A program made the position numbers and the translations under genes. From positions 124,001 through 188,000 of the forward strand of contig JAHYIO010000033.1 in NCBI GenBank assembly GCA_020543525.1: a DNA stretch of 64,000 nt. Direction: 5' to 3'. Below, in pieces: positions 1 to 11,924 of the stretch; the stretch's first letter is position 1, and every line of letters starts with the position of its first letter. This DNA comes from Coriolopsis trogii. Taxonomy: Eukaryota; Basidiomycota; Agaricomycetes; Polyporales; Polyporaceae. The notes below the pieces were generated by a model. It saw only the letters and a list, made by a program, of their open reading frames with translations, searched no databases and was not told where the DNA came from.

Positions 1-242
1 GCTGATATTTGCCCAGAGCGATGGAGTAGATAGCGCGATGGCGCGCCAACGTTGTGAGACGCGAGAGATGCCTATCCAGCTGGGTGGAGTGACATGATAG
101 CCGCGTCGTTCTGTTTTTCATACCAATCGCGAGCAACGAAGACCATGATCTCCGAGAGGACTTCCGGTGGAAGCCGTCCAATGTGGATGGGGGTGACAGT
201 GCCACTGCTGCCATCGCCGAGGATACTGACATTCACATTCAT
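1..242 (-). CDS. F-box protein, 5' part, runs off left edge
   Basis: This is the start of a minus-strand gene whose remainder lies outside the window. From ATG at 242 the reading gives a short leader and then an F-box-like start (GRLPPEVLSEIMVFVA). A 44-nt intron (123 down to 80, GTATGA donor, CCAG acceptor) joins it in frame to WIGISRVSQRWRAIALSTP and SLWAN. Without the splice there is a stop at 74-72. The pattern of a proline-rich helix start, then an RRWR-like motif, then LSTPxLW is characteristic of basidiomycete F-box proteins, which act as substrate adaptors of SCF ubiquitin ligases. The C-terminal substrate-binding part is not visible, so no target can be named. The start codon could lie further upstream. 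Confidence 0.62.
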
Positions 243-1712
243 CAGGAGTCACTGGGCCATTGCTTATCCACTCGCAAAAGACCTACCCTGGGGTGCTTGA
301 GACTGTTCTTGTAGACAGATCGTCCAGTGAAGTCTCGATGTATAACCTCAGCAAAACAGTTGAAATGGCGAGGTGCAGACCCTAAACCGGTGTACTCCTG
401 AATCGACGTCTCTGAGAAACTCGGAGAGGAACGGAGGCTGTGCCAAGTGCCAGCTCAGAGACGCTCGTGTTGCACAATGAGCCGCCCGCACGACTCTTCC
501 GTTCAAACTTTCAGAGTCCATGTCTTCACGAGCCCCATTATCTTTGCTGGCCTTTGGCGGTGCGCTCATTTCGCGAGTGTGAAGACGGAGAAATAGAAGG
601 GACTTGCAACAAGATTGATAGCGGGTTCAGTCTGGTGGGTCGCCTCGCAGCGTTCTCTGCGATTATTGCAACTAGTGTACATGATTGTCTGCGGAGCCAT
701 TGTTCACGTCTTCTCTTTCATGATCAGTCGACACAACCGAACATGGGACTTATCAGGCGGATGAGACATGGCAACACGCGCGAACTCAGCGGCGGACGGG
801 ACATCAACTTATCGCCTGACCTGCGTACACGAGGAAACACCTTGCCATCGGTGAAGGACAGACTCGCTGGCAGCGACCAGACATGCTTGGGGCAAGGCGG
901 TGATGTACACTGTCATATATGCGAGTCCTGCGCCTCCGACCTTTCCGTCGCACACGAGGCAGGTACGACCTCTTGCGTTCCTTGGGGAGTTGATAGTTGG
1001 ACAAGTACCTGTGCCTGGTCCACACTTAGGTGTCGCAGCATAGGCACAGTGCCATTGGCTCACACAACTTCCCAGGTACGGCGTCAGTACCGGGTCCTCT
1101 CCTGACAGCCATTGGGAAGAGATCAAGCTTCGTCGGATGGAGGCCCGGCATACTCTTTCAGGACCGCGGCGCTTGCAGAACGGACGATCGTCGACTCCGA
1201 AGTGCAGTCGCAACTGACAGTTGGTACGTCCCTGAACCTCATTCATTCAAGGCGTCGCTGAGAACGTTGTCGTCCTTCTCTTCTCGGACACAGAGCAGGC
1301 GGCGCGGATGTTTTAGGACGCCGATATATAAAACCTGTGTCCTGCAGGGAGTTAGGATCCCACCCGGCCTTCTCCTCACCATGCTCAGCGTACTCGGACC
1401 TACTCTGCTCCCGGGGCAGTCTATCTTCTTACAAGAGGTCTTTAAAGGAGGTGGCGATCAGGCTGCCTCGCTTCAAGCCCATGACGGAGCCAGATTGAGC
1501 ATGGGATTCGCCGAACAGTGCAGTACGCACAAACTTGCGACGTCCAAAGACTCATCCAGTGTATGTCCCGTCCGCTACACGGCATCATCCTCCTTCCTGC
1601 TGCTGAACAAGGGCGCAGCGTATAGGACTGTCCTATGTCAGCAGCTACGAAGACGACAAGTACGTCATCGACTGCTGAATATCTCGACAGTCAGACCTGA
1701 CCACATATACAA
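243..1712. other. no gene recognised
   Basis: Open frames up to about 240 codons exist on both strands, but none shows a recognisable domain or a consistent set of splice sites. The lower part may hold the promoter of the edge F-box gene. The upper part precedes the broken methyltransferase copy and shows no similarity to the first exon of the intact copy. Confidence 0.4.
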
Positions 1713-2521
1713 GTTTCTCCCTTGCTCGTCTCACGGGCTATACTAAACTATTGGAGATTGGACGGATGCGTAAGCATCCTTTACTCTTGAACATCGGTGT
1801 TGGTTGTAAGTATGATTTTCCCATCAACGCGTGAACTGCCGTGTACCAAACGGACTGTCGTGTAGCCGGGAACAATGTGCGTCAAGCAGTACTTGATGGA
1901 TACCCAGGAGACAGCATCATCGCCACCGATGTCTCATCTGGTGCGTCGCCTTGCAACGCATAGGGGATTAATGCTCACCTCGTACCAGAGCTGTGGACGC
2001 GAGCTCGCGAGCAATATGGCTCCGTGCCCGGACTGAACCAGGTATCCTTCCTCGCAGGCGAGGTTCTGAACTCGTACTTCCTGGAGGCTGTCTATCCCTT
2101 CTACACCGCGCCCTCATCACCGCCTCCCCCGCTCTCCACTCTTACCTCCCTCAACCCGCTGCACGGACAGGTCTCGGCCGTGTGCGCCTGCTTCGTCTTC
2201 CACCTCTTCGACGAGTCCCGCCAGCTGCAGCTCGCGCGCGCGATCGCGGGCTTGCTCTCGCCCCAGCCGGGGTCCATGGTTATTGGGGTGCAGTACGCGC
2301 GACTGCAGAAGGGTGTTGATCACGCGGAGCCGGCGTGCGAGGGCACAATGTTTTACCACTCGCCCGCCAGTTGGGCGGAGCTTTGGAACGGGCAGCTCTT
2401 CCAGAAGGACACGGTTGAAGTGTTCACGCGGCTCGTTGAGGTGAAGAATGGCGGTGGGGAGATAATGGGGTCTGATGGGAGTCAGAAGTGGATCATGGAA
2501 TGGACGGTGACGAGGTTGTAA
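1713..2521 (+). pseudogene. 5'-eroded copy of SAM-dependent methyltransferase
   Basis: A tandem paralogue of the methyltransferase at 2852-4011. Three consecutive exons can be aligned: SFSLARLTGYTKLLEIG, then NIGVGSGNNVRQAV after an intron at about 1807-1866, then ATDVSS joined to ELW across a GT-AG intron at about 1940-1991, and on to the stop at 2521. The 3' exon is well preserved, including FYHSPASWAELW and the final EWTVTRL. The two 5' exons are not recognisable upstream of about 1713, although a donor and acceptor at about 1660-1718 could join some other sequence in frame. The first acidic residue of the cofactor-binding motif (DIG in the intact gene) is Asn here. The copy is therefore probably non-functional, but use of a new 5' exon cannot be excluded. 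Confidence 0.6.
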
Positions 2522-2851
2522 GGGTGCGCGGTTCCCTTTCTAGCGTCGCGCACACTGCTCACCGACCTCACGAGCAGGATTATGGCGTGTCCACTGCTGT
2601 GTAATATTGGAACAATGCGGCCGCCTGTCGCTTGCCAACTTGATGAGCGACGACGAGTACGCTCCCGTGCCTGAGATTTGCTGGTCAGCTGTATTCCGAG
2701 TGAGAGCACTGTCTTCCGAGTGAGAACGGCGCTGTCTCATAAGATTTCGCACTAACGCCTTAGCGAACGACACGGCCTTATATAACATGCAATAAGTAGA
2801 TTGCTTCCCCATTCCTGGAGCTTAACCTGATCGTTCTCGTCGACGGAGACC

Positions 2852-4011
2852 ATGTCAAGCCTGAGTGCGGACGACGTCTTTCGCCCCACCCCTCAAGATT
2901 CATACTTGCCTACGGTGAACGAACAACTCTATCATCTCAATGATGAGGAGCTCCGGTTCTTCAAGGCGACCACTGGGATACCAGGTGAGGAGGAGCTGCG
3001 AACCCATATCATAGCCGTACAGCGCGAAGCGTACCAGGTGAGCGGTCACAGCGCTATGTCCGGTCATCTGTGCAATTGACTCCCAAGTTCGACAGATCCG
3101 ACGGTACCCTTGCATTACCAACTTCTCCTTCACGAAGTGCGATCTCCGGGCATATGTGACCTGATGTTTTTTGACGTTCTCCTTAGTCTTAGACTTGCAC
3201 GACTGCCCGGGTACGAGAAGCTACTCGAGGTCGGTCGGAAGCGCAAGGATCCCATACTCGTAGACATTGGCTGCTGCTGTGAGTACTGTGATACTCGTCT
3301 GTCGCTGGAAGGGCCCGAACTGTTATGGTTGTTCGCAGTCGGAAACGATGTGAGGAAGGCGATAGCAGACGGGTATCCGCAAGAGAATGTCATTGCAACA
3401 GACATAGTCTCAGGCATGTTTTCTCTTGTTCCACTCGACCGAAAGCGAGCAGAGACCTTATGATCTATGCAGAATTCTGGCAGCTGGGGCATAGACTATT
3501 CAACACGACACCCGAGACGTTCCCGGTTCCCTTCATCCAAGGAGACATATTTGACCCTACCTTTCTGGACTCGGTTCCTCCTTTCTATGTAGCACCCCCA
3601 GAAGCTGCCCGGCAACTTCAGGAGGTGTCGACGCTGAACGAGCTACACGGGCGCGTGTCGGCCATAAGCATCTGCGCCGTCTTCCACCTCTTCAACACCG
3701 AAGAGGCGCACGCCAGACTGGCACGGGCACTGGCCGGGCTGCTCTCCCCTGAGCCAGGTTCGATGATCATCGGGGTAGACAGAGGCAGTCGGAAGAAGGA
3801 GCATACGGGCGCGACCTTCGCGGGCAAAGAGTACGCGGCGTTCTATCATTCCCCGGAGAGCTGGGCCGAGCTCTGGGATGGAGGAATATTTAAGAAGGAC
3901 ACGGTGAAGGTCGACGCGCGGCTGGTTGAGCAGTCGCGGTGGGCGATTCGGGATGGGAAACCGGAGGAAGGGCGGTATTTGTTCATGGAGTGGTCCGTGA
4001 CCCGGCTGTGA
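2852..4011 (+). CDS. SAM-dependent methyltransferase (fungal AusD-like family)
   Basis: Five exons: 2852-3037, 3096-3136, 3187-3278, 3339-3413 and 3473-4011. They add up to 933 nt, giving 310 aa with no stop. Residues 100-109 form the glycine-rich SAM-binding motif I (LVDIGCCFGN), followed by ATDIVSEFW, LHGRVSAISICAVFHLF and a C-terminal MEWSVTRL. This resembles the family of small fungal methyltransferases found near secondary-metabolite genes, of which AusD is the known example; the substrate cannot be read from the sequence. Intron 4 (3414-3472) has a GC donor (CAG/GCATGT); the broken paralogue has GT at the same place. No polyketide synthase or terpene cyclase lies next to it in the window, so membership of a metabolite cluster is not supported. 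Confidence 0.82.
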
Positions 4012-4414
4012 TTGATTCGCGACTCTCAGACAGTAGAATGTGATTGTACGAAGACATATAACTACCCCTTGTCATCTGCGGGCGAGGTACCACCGCCCTT
4101 GTAAGCGTCCCTCAGCCTGCGACGCGCTAGCACGCGTTTGGTCACGTGACCGCGCTCGATTGTTTGTGACCGGAAGGAAATGCCGCGATATCGTTCTGCT
4201 TTGCGAGTTGTCCTGGTATATGAAGTCGAAAGAATCCGATGAGCGAGACCAAGTGTGCTGCAGCGCTGAGCGCTGAGTACTGAGGGGACTGTCTATTACG
4301 TACTCGAGGACCTTAAGTTACGCGAGCGCCCACAGTGACGTCCTCTTTCTCCCTCTCATCCCCCGCAGCACATCCTCTAGCCGTCCTCTACGCACTCTGG
4401 CCGCCTCACATTCC

Positions 4415-6715
4415 ATGCTTCACGATCCCAGTCTATCTCCTCCCTCCTCGCCGTCTCTGACGGCCATCGATTCGTCTCCCCCGTCATCTCCGGGTCTCCC
4501 AGCAATCTGTACACCTCCTGCTTCGCCGGGACCCAAAGACCCCTTCGCGGGTTCATCGAAATCTGACCGCAGACCACGCATATACGAACGTCACGCATTG
4601 CACAACTCATCTGGCTCCATAGATGCATATGACAGCGTCGCGCACGAATTTACGCAACAGGCTGGTACACCGCACGAAGGTCGACTCACCGACGCCACCC
4701 CGACGCGTCAAACACGCGTCATGGACCCCTTCTCGGGCTCAGCGAAGCAGGAGTGGATACCGCCAACGTATGAGAGGAAGGAGAAACGTGTCAAATCATG
4801 CGATAGCTCGACAAGCGTCTCGTCCTCGAGGTCCATTCCGTGTGCGACAAGGCATGTGAGCAAATGCCCTTCTCCAATTCTTGGGAATCCGGGCGCAATG
4901 GATGTAGACGATCTCGATGACTCTCAACTTACCGATGAGGAGCTCGATGACCCACGACCCCCGCGGCGTCTCAAAACCCAACTGGAACTGGAGTACGAGA
5001 AGTGGGAAGGTGCCGTCACAGCTGCCATTGACAAACACAATGTTGTGATACACTTGAAGTGCGCTGCTTTTCCTGAGTGTGTCCTCACTCGCTCACCGCT
5101 TCCTCGCTCAGCGGAACTAGCTTCGGCGGTCCTACCCTCACATACATACCTCCAAAATCCATAGCAGACCTGGAAAAGCTGGTCGTACTGCCTCCACCAG
5201 ACGCTTCGTCCAGTGCGCCACCCTCCCTCACACTTTCTCCGAGATTGCGCCCTTTATCCCTCATGCCACCGCCCCCACCTCCCATCTCGCGGCCATTCGC
5301 CCGTGCTACTACCATGCCTGCCGATGGGTTCACCCATACTTTCTTTAGCAGCAAGGATGGTGAGGCCCTCCGAGGTACACCCGCCGCTCGCGCCGCTTCG
5401 CTCCAGGCAGTCAGTCAGCAACCTACCACAATGTTGCTCAAACGAGAGATCCAACTCTACCTTGCGAACAACTCTATCGCTCGATTGCCTCCGGAGCTCT
5501 TTCGCGTGACTTCCCTGGCCGTGTTGAGTCTACGTGCGTGTCTTCTGCGCTATGTCGCATCGTCGAGGCTGACTGTATGCAGGTTGCAACGCACTGACGT
5601 CCGTCCCTCCGCAAATCGTTCAGCTTTCCGCTCTGCGTGAGTTGAATCTGGCCCAGAATAGGCTGCGCTGGCTTCCCTCGGAGATGCTCCAGATGAAGCT
5701 CACAACGCTCGTGGTGTCCGGGAATCCATGGATGCCTCCTCCCGCAACGTCGCCCGAGCCAGATGCAAACAACCCTGCCGCGGGATCAGAGCCTGTTCGA
5801 CGACCTGTTACGGACACGACTGTCCATTTCTCGGTGCCGCCCCTCACCGAGATTTGTCTTCGCGTCCTACTAGCGCCCTGCCAGCCTCCACCCCCTCCAC
5901 ACTCACATATCCCCTATCATGACTCCGAGAAACCGTCATCGTCACACACACCCTCCGAACAGAATGCGCAGCCTTCACCCGTATCCCAACCCCGCCCACT
6001 GACGGTGTTGGAGGCGTCATACGACCTCCCTCTCACAGAAGAGCACAACATCAGCCCGACCGTCTTCTCCATCCTCCGCGTGTGCGTCCCGGCAGCCGTG
6101 TCCCGACCGGCGGAAGAGAGCCTGCCGACGAAGGTCCAAAGGCATGACGTGCATCGGGACGTGCACTCGCGTTCCCAGGCGAGCGGGAGCTTACGCGGGG
6201 ACAGGTCTGACAAGTCCGATACGGAAGACGAGGAGGACGTCTTCGCGCCCCGACGGCCCCGACCTCCTCCCGTTCCGAACGCGGAGGACGAGATTACGGG
6301 CGTGAGCATCTGCCCGTCCCCCCTACACCGATGCCAGCCCTCAGGCGAGGGCGGTGAATGGGCCTGGCGCGACGGGCGCGTGCCCGTGTACGTGCACCAC
6401 GCAGAGGAGCGGTATACATGGGAGGAGGAGGTCGCGGGCGTGCGCGTTGGCGCGGAGGGTGTTGGGGGTGTGGGCGTGCCTGTGCGCTGGAGGGGGTGCT
6501 CGCGCGGCTGCCTGTCCTTCTTGGACCCGCCCGCGCCAGCGTCTGGCCATGGGCGTCCGAAAGCGGAGATGAACGCGGAGGAGGCGGGTGATCTGGACTT
6601 GGCGATGGGTGCGGGGCTGGACGGGGATGGCGACGTTGAGATGGAGGTGGAGGCGGAGGACCTGCGGTTCGAGGGCGGCCTAGCGGACCCGGCCGACTTT
6701 GAAGAGGCGTTCTAG
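4415..6715 (+). CDS. leucine-rich repeat protein with long disordered arms
   Basis: Three exons (4415-5058, 5112-5533, 5583-6715) encode 732 aa. The first 200 residues are Ser/Pro-rich and disordered, with two repeats of a DPF(A/S)GS motif followed by an (I/T)YER motif. A conserved block RRLKTQLELEYEKWE follows, then two or three leucine-rich repeats at about 329-385 (LYLANNSIARLPPELF and ALRELNLAQNRLRWLP). The C-terminal 300 residues are acidic and proline-rich. LRRs are protein-interaction surfaces. Single-copy LRR proteins of this layout are common in Agaricomycetes but I know of no assigned function. The exon junction at 5533/5583 falls inside an LRR and preserves the repeat register, which supports the splice model. 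A nuclear or cytosolic location is likely, as no signal peptide or membrane segment is seen. Confidence 0.8.
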
Positions 6716-7180
6716 GCAGCTGCGGGCTCGTGGGTAACCTCGGGCCCCGTGGTGCCGTACCTGCGTCTTGGCTGTTGGTCGTTCCTGTCGACCGTGACTG
6801 TCGAGAGTTGAGGTACTGAATGTATTGTATCGAAGTCTTCACGCGCCCCTGGAAAGTCCGTCGTCGTCTCGGCGCACATGGTTCCATCGAGAGCTGCGCA
6901 TCGTATTACCATCCCAACTGTACCGTACCACGACATCGCGCACGAACATCTATAACTATATCTTTTCTTCTTGATGCTTGGTATCTACCCGAGTCTGAAG
7001 GAAAGAGAGAGACCAAGAGACCGAGAGAACCCGCGAGAGACCGTCACCCCTGCGTGAATGTAATGCTACACACAGGTGGAACTAGTACACCTAGTACAGA
7101 GAAGCCGGGGGGGTGATACCACAGGAGGATAGAGCACACCGGGAGACGAGAGGCATGGTGTACCAGAGAGCGCGCGGGGC

Positions 7181-9561
7181 TCACACGCTGAGCTCGCCGC
7201 GACGATGATGCTTGTTGTCTCCCGAGCTCATATCGGTCATCTCGGTCAACTCCGTGCCCTCCTTGATGTCGAGCACCGTCGTCGTGCTCTGTCCAAACGC
7301 GCGCTCGCGCGCGTGTCAGCGATCCAGTCCCCTGCGAGACCGACCAACGGAGAGACGGACTCACGTGGATGGACGAGTTGAAGGCGAGCGGGGTGGGGAG
7401 GACGTTCGGGCCGTCGACGGTCGTGCGCTGGGCGACGGTGATGTGCACGCCTGAGCGTTGTTGGGAGGAGGGGAAGCGGCCTGCGTCGGCGGTGCCGAAG
7501 GTGCCGCGCCCGCGCGCGGCGAGAGCTTGGCGTGCGTTCAGCCTGGATCGCGACGTGCGGTGCAGGGAGATCAGCGAGGGGAAGAGCGAGGGGATGGTGA
7601 GTGGGAAACGGGTAATGGAGTTGGGCGGTGGGCTAGGGGGCACTTACGCTGCGAAGAGGGTGCATGTGTACACTGCAGAACGGGATCGGCGGTCAGAGCG
7701 GGGAGGGAGGGGAAGAGGTATGAGTGGGTGTGGAGAGCACTCACGCTTTGAGCCGACGATGCCTATGGCGGTGTAGACCTGGTTGTCGGGGAGGATGAGG
7801 GACTAGGAGCGATCGGATGAGCAAGAGCGATCGACGCGACTGCGCGGGGAGGTTTCTTACGAAAATGAACGCGAGGATGTTGAATATGCTGGGTCGCCCG
7901 CGAAGAAATCAGCCAAGGCTCCGGACAAGGATTGGCGTTGTACCGTACCCAGTTACAAGTCCTGCGGGGAGCGTACGGCCTGATGAGTACCTGCTGAGCC
8001 GTCCCAGAGAACACGACTTCACACACCGGTGTTGATAGAATACATGATGAGGATGTCGATCGTAGAGTCGGTACTGTCGCGTACTCGCGTCAGTCCTTGA
8101 TTCGATGAGCGAGCGGAGCAGGGAACCCGGACGCTCACGTTTTGATGCCCGTACGGCTCTTGTGCAGGACCAAGATGAGCACCGCGGTGAGAAGGATGTC
8201 GCCCGTCACGGCCATAGCTGCGCCCGCAGACAGAAGCCACTGTCAAGATGAATGCATGAGTGAGAGACGACGATCGGAGGTCGTCCACGGATCGGCTCAC
8301 AGTCACTGTGCTAAATTCGGCGAACGTCGGAAATAGGAAACTGTCGACGAGTCAGACTGATGCATGTGTTAGGTAGGCTGAGTGTGTCGGCACGTACGCT
8401 TTGGCCGTTGCGGCTATCAGGAAACCGATGAGTTGATGTTTCTGGATAGTACTAGGAGGACCAAGACGTACCACTGTACATTCCTAATGGCCGTTACTCA
8501 GTGGATTAGGAGCGAATAAGAGGCTCTGTGCTTACCGAGTTCTCCGAAGAAAAAAAGCAGCTAAGATGGGTAGTTGTAGTGAGGGAGGTCGAGACGCCAA
8601 GGTCGTTGAGAACTTACGGCCAAGATAGCAATTGGACGATACTTGTGTCCGACTGGGGACGGTTAGTACGGCTGTTCTCGTGTTATTGACAACGCGGAAA
8701 TTACTCACGTAGCATGACGCGGCGAACGAAGAAGCTGGTGAACATAATAGAGATCGGTTGCATGTGTGAAGTCAAATATACTCGAACATACCTCTGCGAC
8801 GAGATGATGACAAGACCCTAACGGACCAACGGGTCTTTCGGTCAGTACCAGCCCGATGCGAGAGACAGAGAGAGGTGTGGCATACTAATGATAAGGGCAA
8901 GAGCTGGACAGCGTCGGAGAGTCAGCATGATCGTTTGGAAGGGGCTGCACAATACGCACACAGATGGACCTAGGAGCATCATAAGAATTTTCTAGACGTC
9001 GAGTGAGGTATGCATGCTTACCAGACACCAAACAAGAGCTTCGTTGGCTGGAAGTAACTGGTCGCCAAATAATAGTAGCTGACGGAAGACGCCATCAGTT
9101 TCCGCAAGCTAAGTGAACATTGGTACGACGTACCAGAAGTGCGCAGTCAAAAGCGTGTTGAATGTCTCGAACACCCTGCACCGAGATAGGTGAACTGTCT
9201 ATGGTAGTAAGAGGAGCCTCACGCACATGACCACTACGACCTAGAACGACCGGTCAACCGTTCGGCTCGATGGGAGAGGGTAAAGATGTATAGCGCACCA
9301 AGATCTTGAGGAAGACAGGGTCGTTGCCGTACTTGCGCGAGTACCTATACGCCTGAAGGAGGTTGATCCCATACAGTCTAGAGTGACGTCCTAAGCTGGA
9401 GGTATAGCGGGAATAGGAGGGGGAGCATACACAAGTGCGAAGTAGGTGCCGATGAGCAGTGCGCCGAACGTGTCATCGAGCGAAGGAAGAGCGATGGCAG
9501 CAGTGGGCGAGGGCGTGGTCGCGGAGCCGGTGGAGTTGGTGGACGGTCCCGTCGAAGCCAT
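7181..9561 (-). CDS. DUF6534 multi-pass membrane protein
   Basis: A minus-strand gene broken into about 17 short exons. It starts at 9561 with a Ser/Thr-rich lead (MASTGPSTNSTGS) and the family signature LPSLDDTFGALLIGTYFAL, then LYGINLLQAYRYSRKYG after a 53-nt intron (9430-9378), then VVVVMVFETFNTLLTAHF. Later landmarks are TKLLFGVW, SSQSFFVRRVMLLGHKYRP, the diagnostic STIDILIMYSINTGLVT, and VGSKLYTCTLFAALNARQAL. The last exon ends with GELSV and TGA at 7181. Basidiomycetes carry dozens of such seven-helix proteins; their role is unknown. The upper promoter is interrupted by a transposon ending about 110 bp before the start codon. Splice junctions in the 8400-8900 stretch are less certain than elsewhere. 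Confidence 0.82.
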
Positions 9562-9666
9562 GGTGAGGACGAGGAGGAGGCTGACGGGGCGCGTTCCAGT
9601 CTTCCGAGGCTGGTTCATATTCCACACAGACAGGCACATCGACGCGTCGGGAGCCGTGTGGACAGA

Positions 9667-9674
9667 TCAGGCAT
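9667..9674 (+). repeat. left target-site duplication of the 825-bp element
   Basis: TCAGGCAT, repeated exactly at 10500-10507 on the other side of the element. An 8-bp duplication is the length made by hAT-class (and P-class) transposases. Confidence 0.85.
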
Positions 9675-10499
9675 AGGACCCCTGATAATATTGTTCAAGG
9701 CCTGATCACAAAATCGGCCATTTTCTCACTTTTGGTCCGCACATCCCACCTTCCTATTTGGGCCAGATTGGTCCGCACATGCGACAGGCTTCATTAAGCG
9801 CCTATGTTTGGTCCGCACATTGCGTTTGGCTTCAATACGCTTGTTACCCCCGCGTTTCCGCCCCCAAGATGCACACGGACAACTGCCTAGAAATCAGTGC
9901 AGACCTCACTGGCTACTCTATATGCTCACTCAAATTGTCTCCACTGTACCATCTCTTTTTGGCCAGGATTCTTGACATCATGTAATCTCCGCATCAGCCT
10001 TCAGGAAGGTAGCTAGGTACATATAATAAGTATAGATTTAGCCATGAGCTGCTACTGAATATCTGCCCGTTTAGATAGTCAGTCTCCCACCGCCTCCTCT
10101 ACATACTCTTTCTATTTTGGGCGAACCTCATGTTAAGTATGGCAGACAGCATAGCATTGATTTCACCGTCGGCGGCCTTTGCTATGGCCAGACTATAGAG
10201 AAGTTGATAATATTGAAGCCCCGACCAACCAGGGCATATGTGCATCGCAAACTCCGATTACAACATATACAGCTGGATGTAAAGACAAGGGTGCGGCTGC
10301 CGGCAGATTGAGAATAGGCGCCGGTCCGCACATGGAACCGGCATCGAGCGTCTCCGGACACTCTGGTCCGCACATTTGGTCTGGCATTGCAACCCATTTG
10401 GGTCACTTTTGGTCCGTATGTGAGCTGGCCTCACCCCACCAAAACCTCGATTTTGGTCCGCACCGCGATCAGGCATATGACAGTATTACCAGGGGTCCT
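9675..10499. mobile_element. non-autonomous DNA transposon (hAT-like MITE), 825 bp
   Basis: The two ends form terminal inverted repeats of about 35 bp that match at 28 of 35 positions without gaps (9675-9709 against 10465-10499), with the outer ten bases AGGACCCCTG identical. The element is flanked by perfect 8-bp direct repeats TCAGGCAT at 9667-9674 and 10500-10507. No transposase-like reading frame lies inside; the middle is AT-richer than the surrounding genes. Duplication length and structure suggest mobilisation by a hAT transposase encoded elsewhere. Its left end is about 113 bp upstream of the DUF6534 start codon. The intact duplications and good end similarity suggest a fairly recent insertion. 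Confidence 0.85.
9733..10465 (+). repeat. seven dispersed copies of a 12-bp motif inside the MITE
   Basis: TGGTCCGCACAT occurs at 9733, 9769, 9809 and 10364, with one-base or few-base variants at 10322, 10410 and 10454. All copies point the same way and they cluster towards the two ends, three near the left and four near the right. Arrays of short subterminal repeats are the usual transposase-binding sites in hAT elements; that role is inferred here. Confidence 0.75.
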
Positions 10500-10507
10500 T
10501 CAGGCAT
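10500..10507 (+). repeat. right target-site duplication of the 825-bp element
   Basis: TCAGGCAT, identical to 9667-9674; it marks the right boundary of the inserted element. Confidence 0.85.
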
Positions 10508-11924
10508 CCGCCGCATCGCATGGCGCATTGTCTAAAATATTCGAGGGACGTGCGGCCGGCGTGGCTGATCGACGGCCAAGGCGCATTTCCTTCTGGGGCT
10601 AACTCGTCCTCGACTTGGTCCCCGGCCCGTGCCGGATGATCCAACTCTGTCTGCCAGTAATGGGCGCCTCCACCGATCGCAGCCTGGACGGATTCAGCCC
10701 GATCCGCTCAAACCGTTTACCATCCTCCTTCTGCCGCATAGCCGTCGCATAGCCCCCGATCTCCTGAAAACTCGACGTCATACGCGAGTGTACCGCCATA
10801 GCCGACAGAAAACACTCCAACTGCTCAGCAACCATCCCGACCGCACAGACCGCGGTCAGAAACGCGTAGTTTTCCTCTCAGCGGCCTAGGTCAATAACTT
10901 GTAACGATCAGAATTCGCCAGACAAACGCCCACAGCAAATCTGACCGAGGTGGCGGCAAGTGGTGGCGCCATCATGTTCCGGCATGCATATTCTTATTTG
11001 TCCACGAGACACTCCATAACTTGCCTCCGACTTTCCAAGCTGACAGTCCAAGACGGACGTCGGACTCTTCTCCCCGCGTCCTAGACCTTTCTTCTCTTTC
11101 CGGGCCCCTACTCTTCCGTTGGGGACGACAAGCCTTCAGTATCTGTTGGGGTCTGTGGCCGAGAGCCGATTAGACCCGGGTGCGCAACATCTACACAGAC
11201 CTTGGCGTCGGACAGTCCTCTTCAAAGCTCAATTGCGGGCACCCCTACGTTCTCAACAGCCCACGCTAACGTGTCCCTGAGTGAGAATGACTATACGCCC
11301 TGCACCGCATCGTTGTCACAGCTACGTACGATAGTCTAGACTTGTAACAGGGCAAGGCCCTCGGCGCCAACCACACTGAATGCCACGAGCTCAGAAAGTC
11401 AACCGACTCACAATAAAACTTGGCGAGCCCCTGTGGGACTGCTCTGCCTCTGCGTCTGCAGTGATCTCGTCGCTCTCCGTCCGATGACTCTGGGGCAATC
11501 TGTCGCAAAGGTTAAAGTCCGAGTTTGAGCCAAAACCCATGCAGTTGCGTTCCTCAAGGCGCGAAATGCTAGTCCGGACTCCGCATGCTATGCTATCAGT
11601 CAAATTCGCCCTCTATCCGAGCCCCGCGCTCAACGTCCATCGGAACCAGAAGCACTGACTCCGGATCCCGCCGAGAGGGTCCGCTGTTGAGTGCCCCCTG
11701 AGCCCTGGAATAATGTCGCTGAGTTCGGTCAGGTACTCGCGATGTGCTCAGATTTATCTCCGGATATGTTTGGCGCCGGAGGTCGCCCTAGTCACTGTTA
11801 TGGTAACCAATATAAGTCTGATATTAAAGCACCCAGAGTAGCATCTCCAAAACGTGTTCCTATAACATCGGAGGAGCTCACCCCTCCCTGTGGTGACATT
11901 GACCATATCCGCATATCATAACCG
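10508..11924. other. no gene recognised
   Basis: No domain or convincing exon chain on either strand. A 78-codon minus-strand frame at 10599-10835 has coding-like composition but no recognised motif. The last 80 bases resemble the 3' flank of the F-box gene at 24.7 kb (the CTATAAC...GGAGGAGCTCACC stretch), so the duplicated block begins at about 11.84 kb. Confidence 0.4.

Noticed and set aside
72..120. Apparent frameshift in the edge F-box gene
   Set aside because: A 44-nt intron with good splice sites restores the frame, so the gene is not broken here.
809..1246. 145-codon Cys-rich minus-strand frame
   Set aside because: No recognisable Cys spacing, signal peptide or splice partner; probably chance.
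6294..6887. 197-codon Pro/Arg-rich minus-strand frame
   Set aside because: Antisense to the acidic, Gly-rich 3' exon of the LRR gene; low complexity only.
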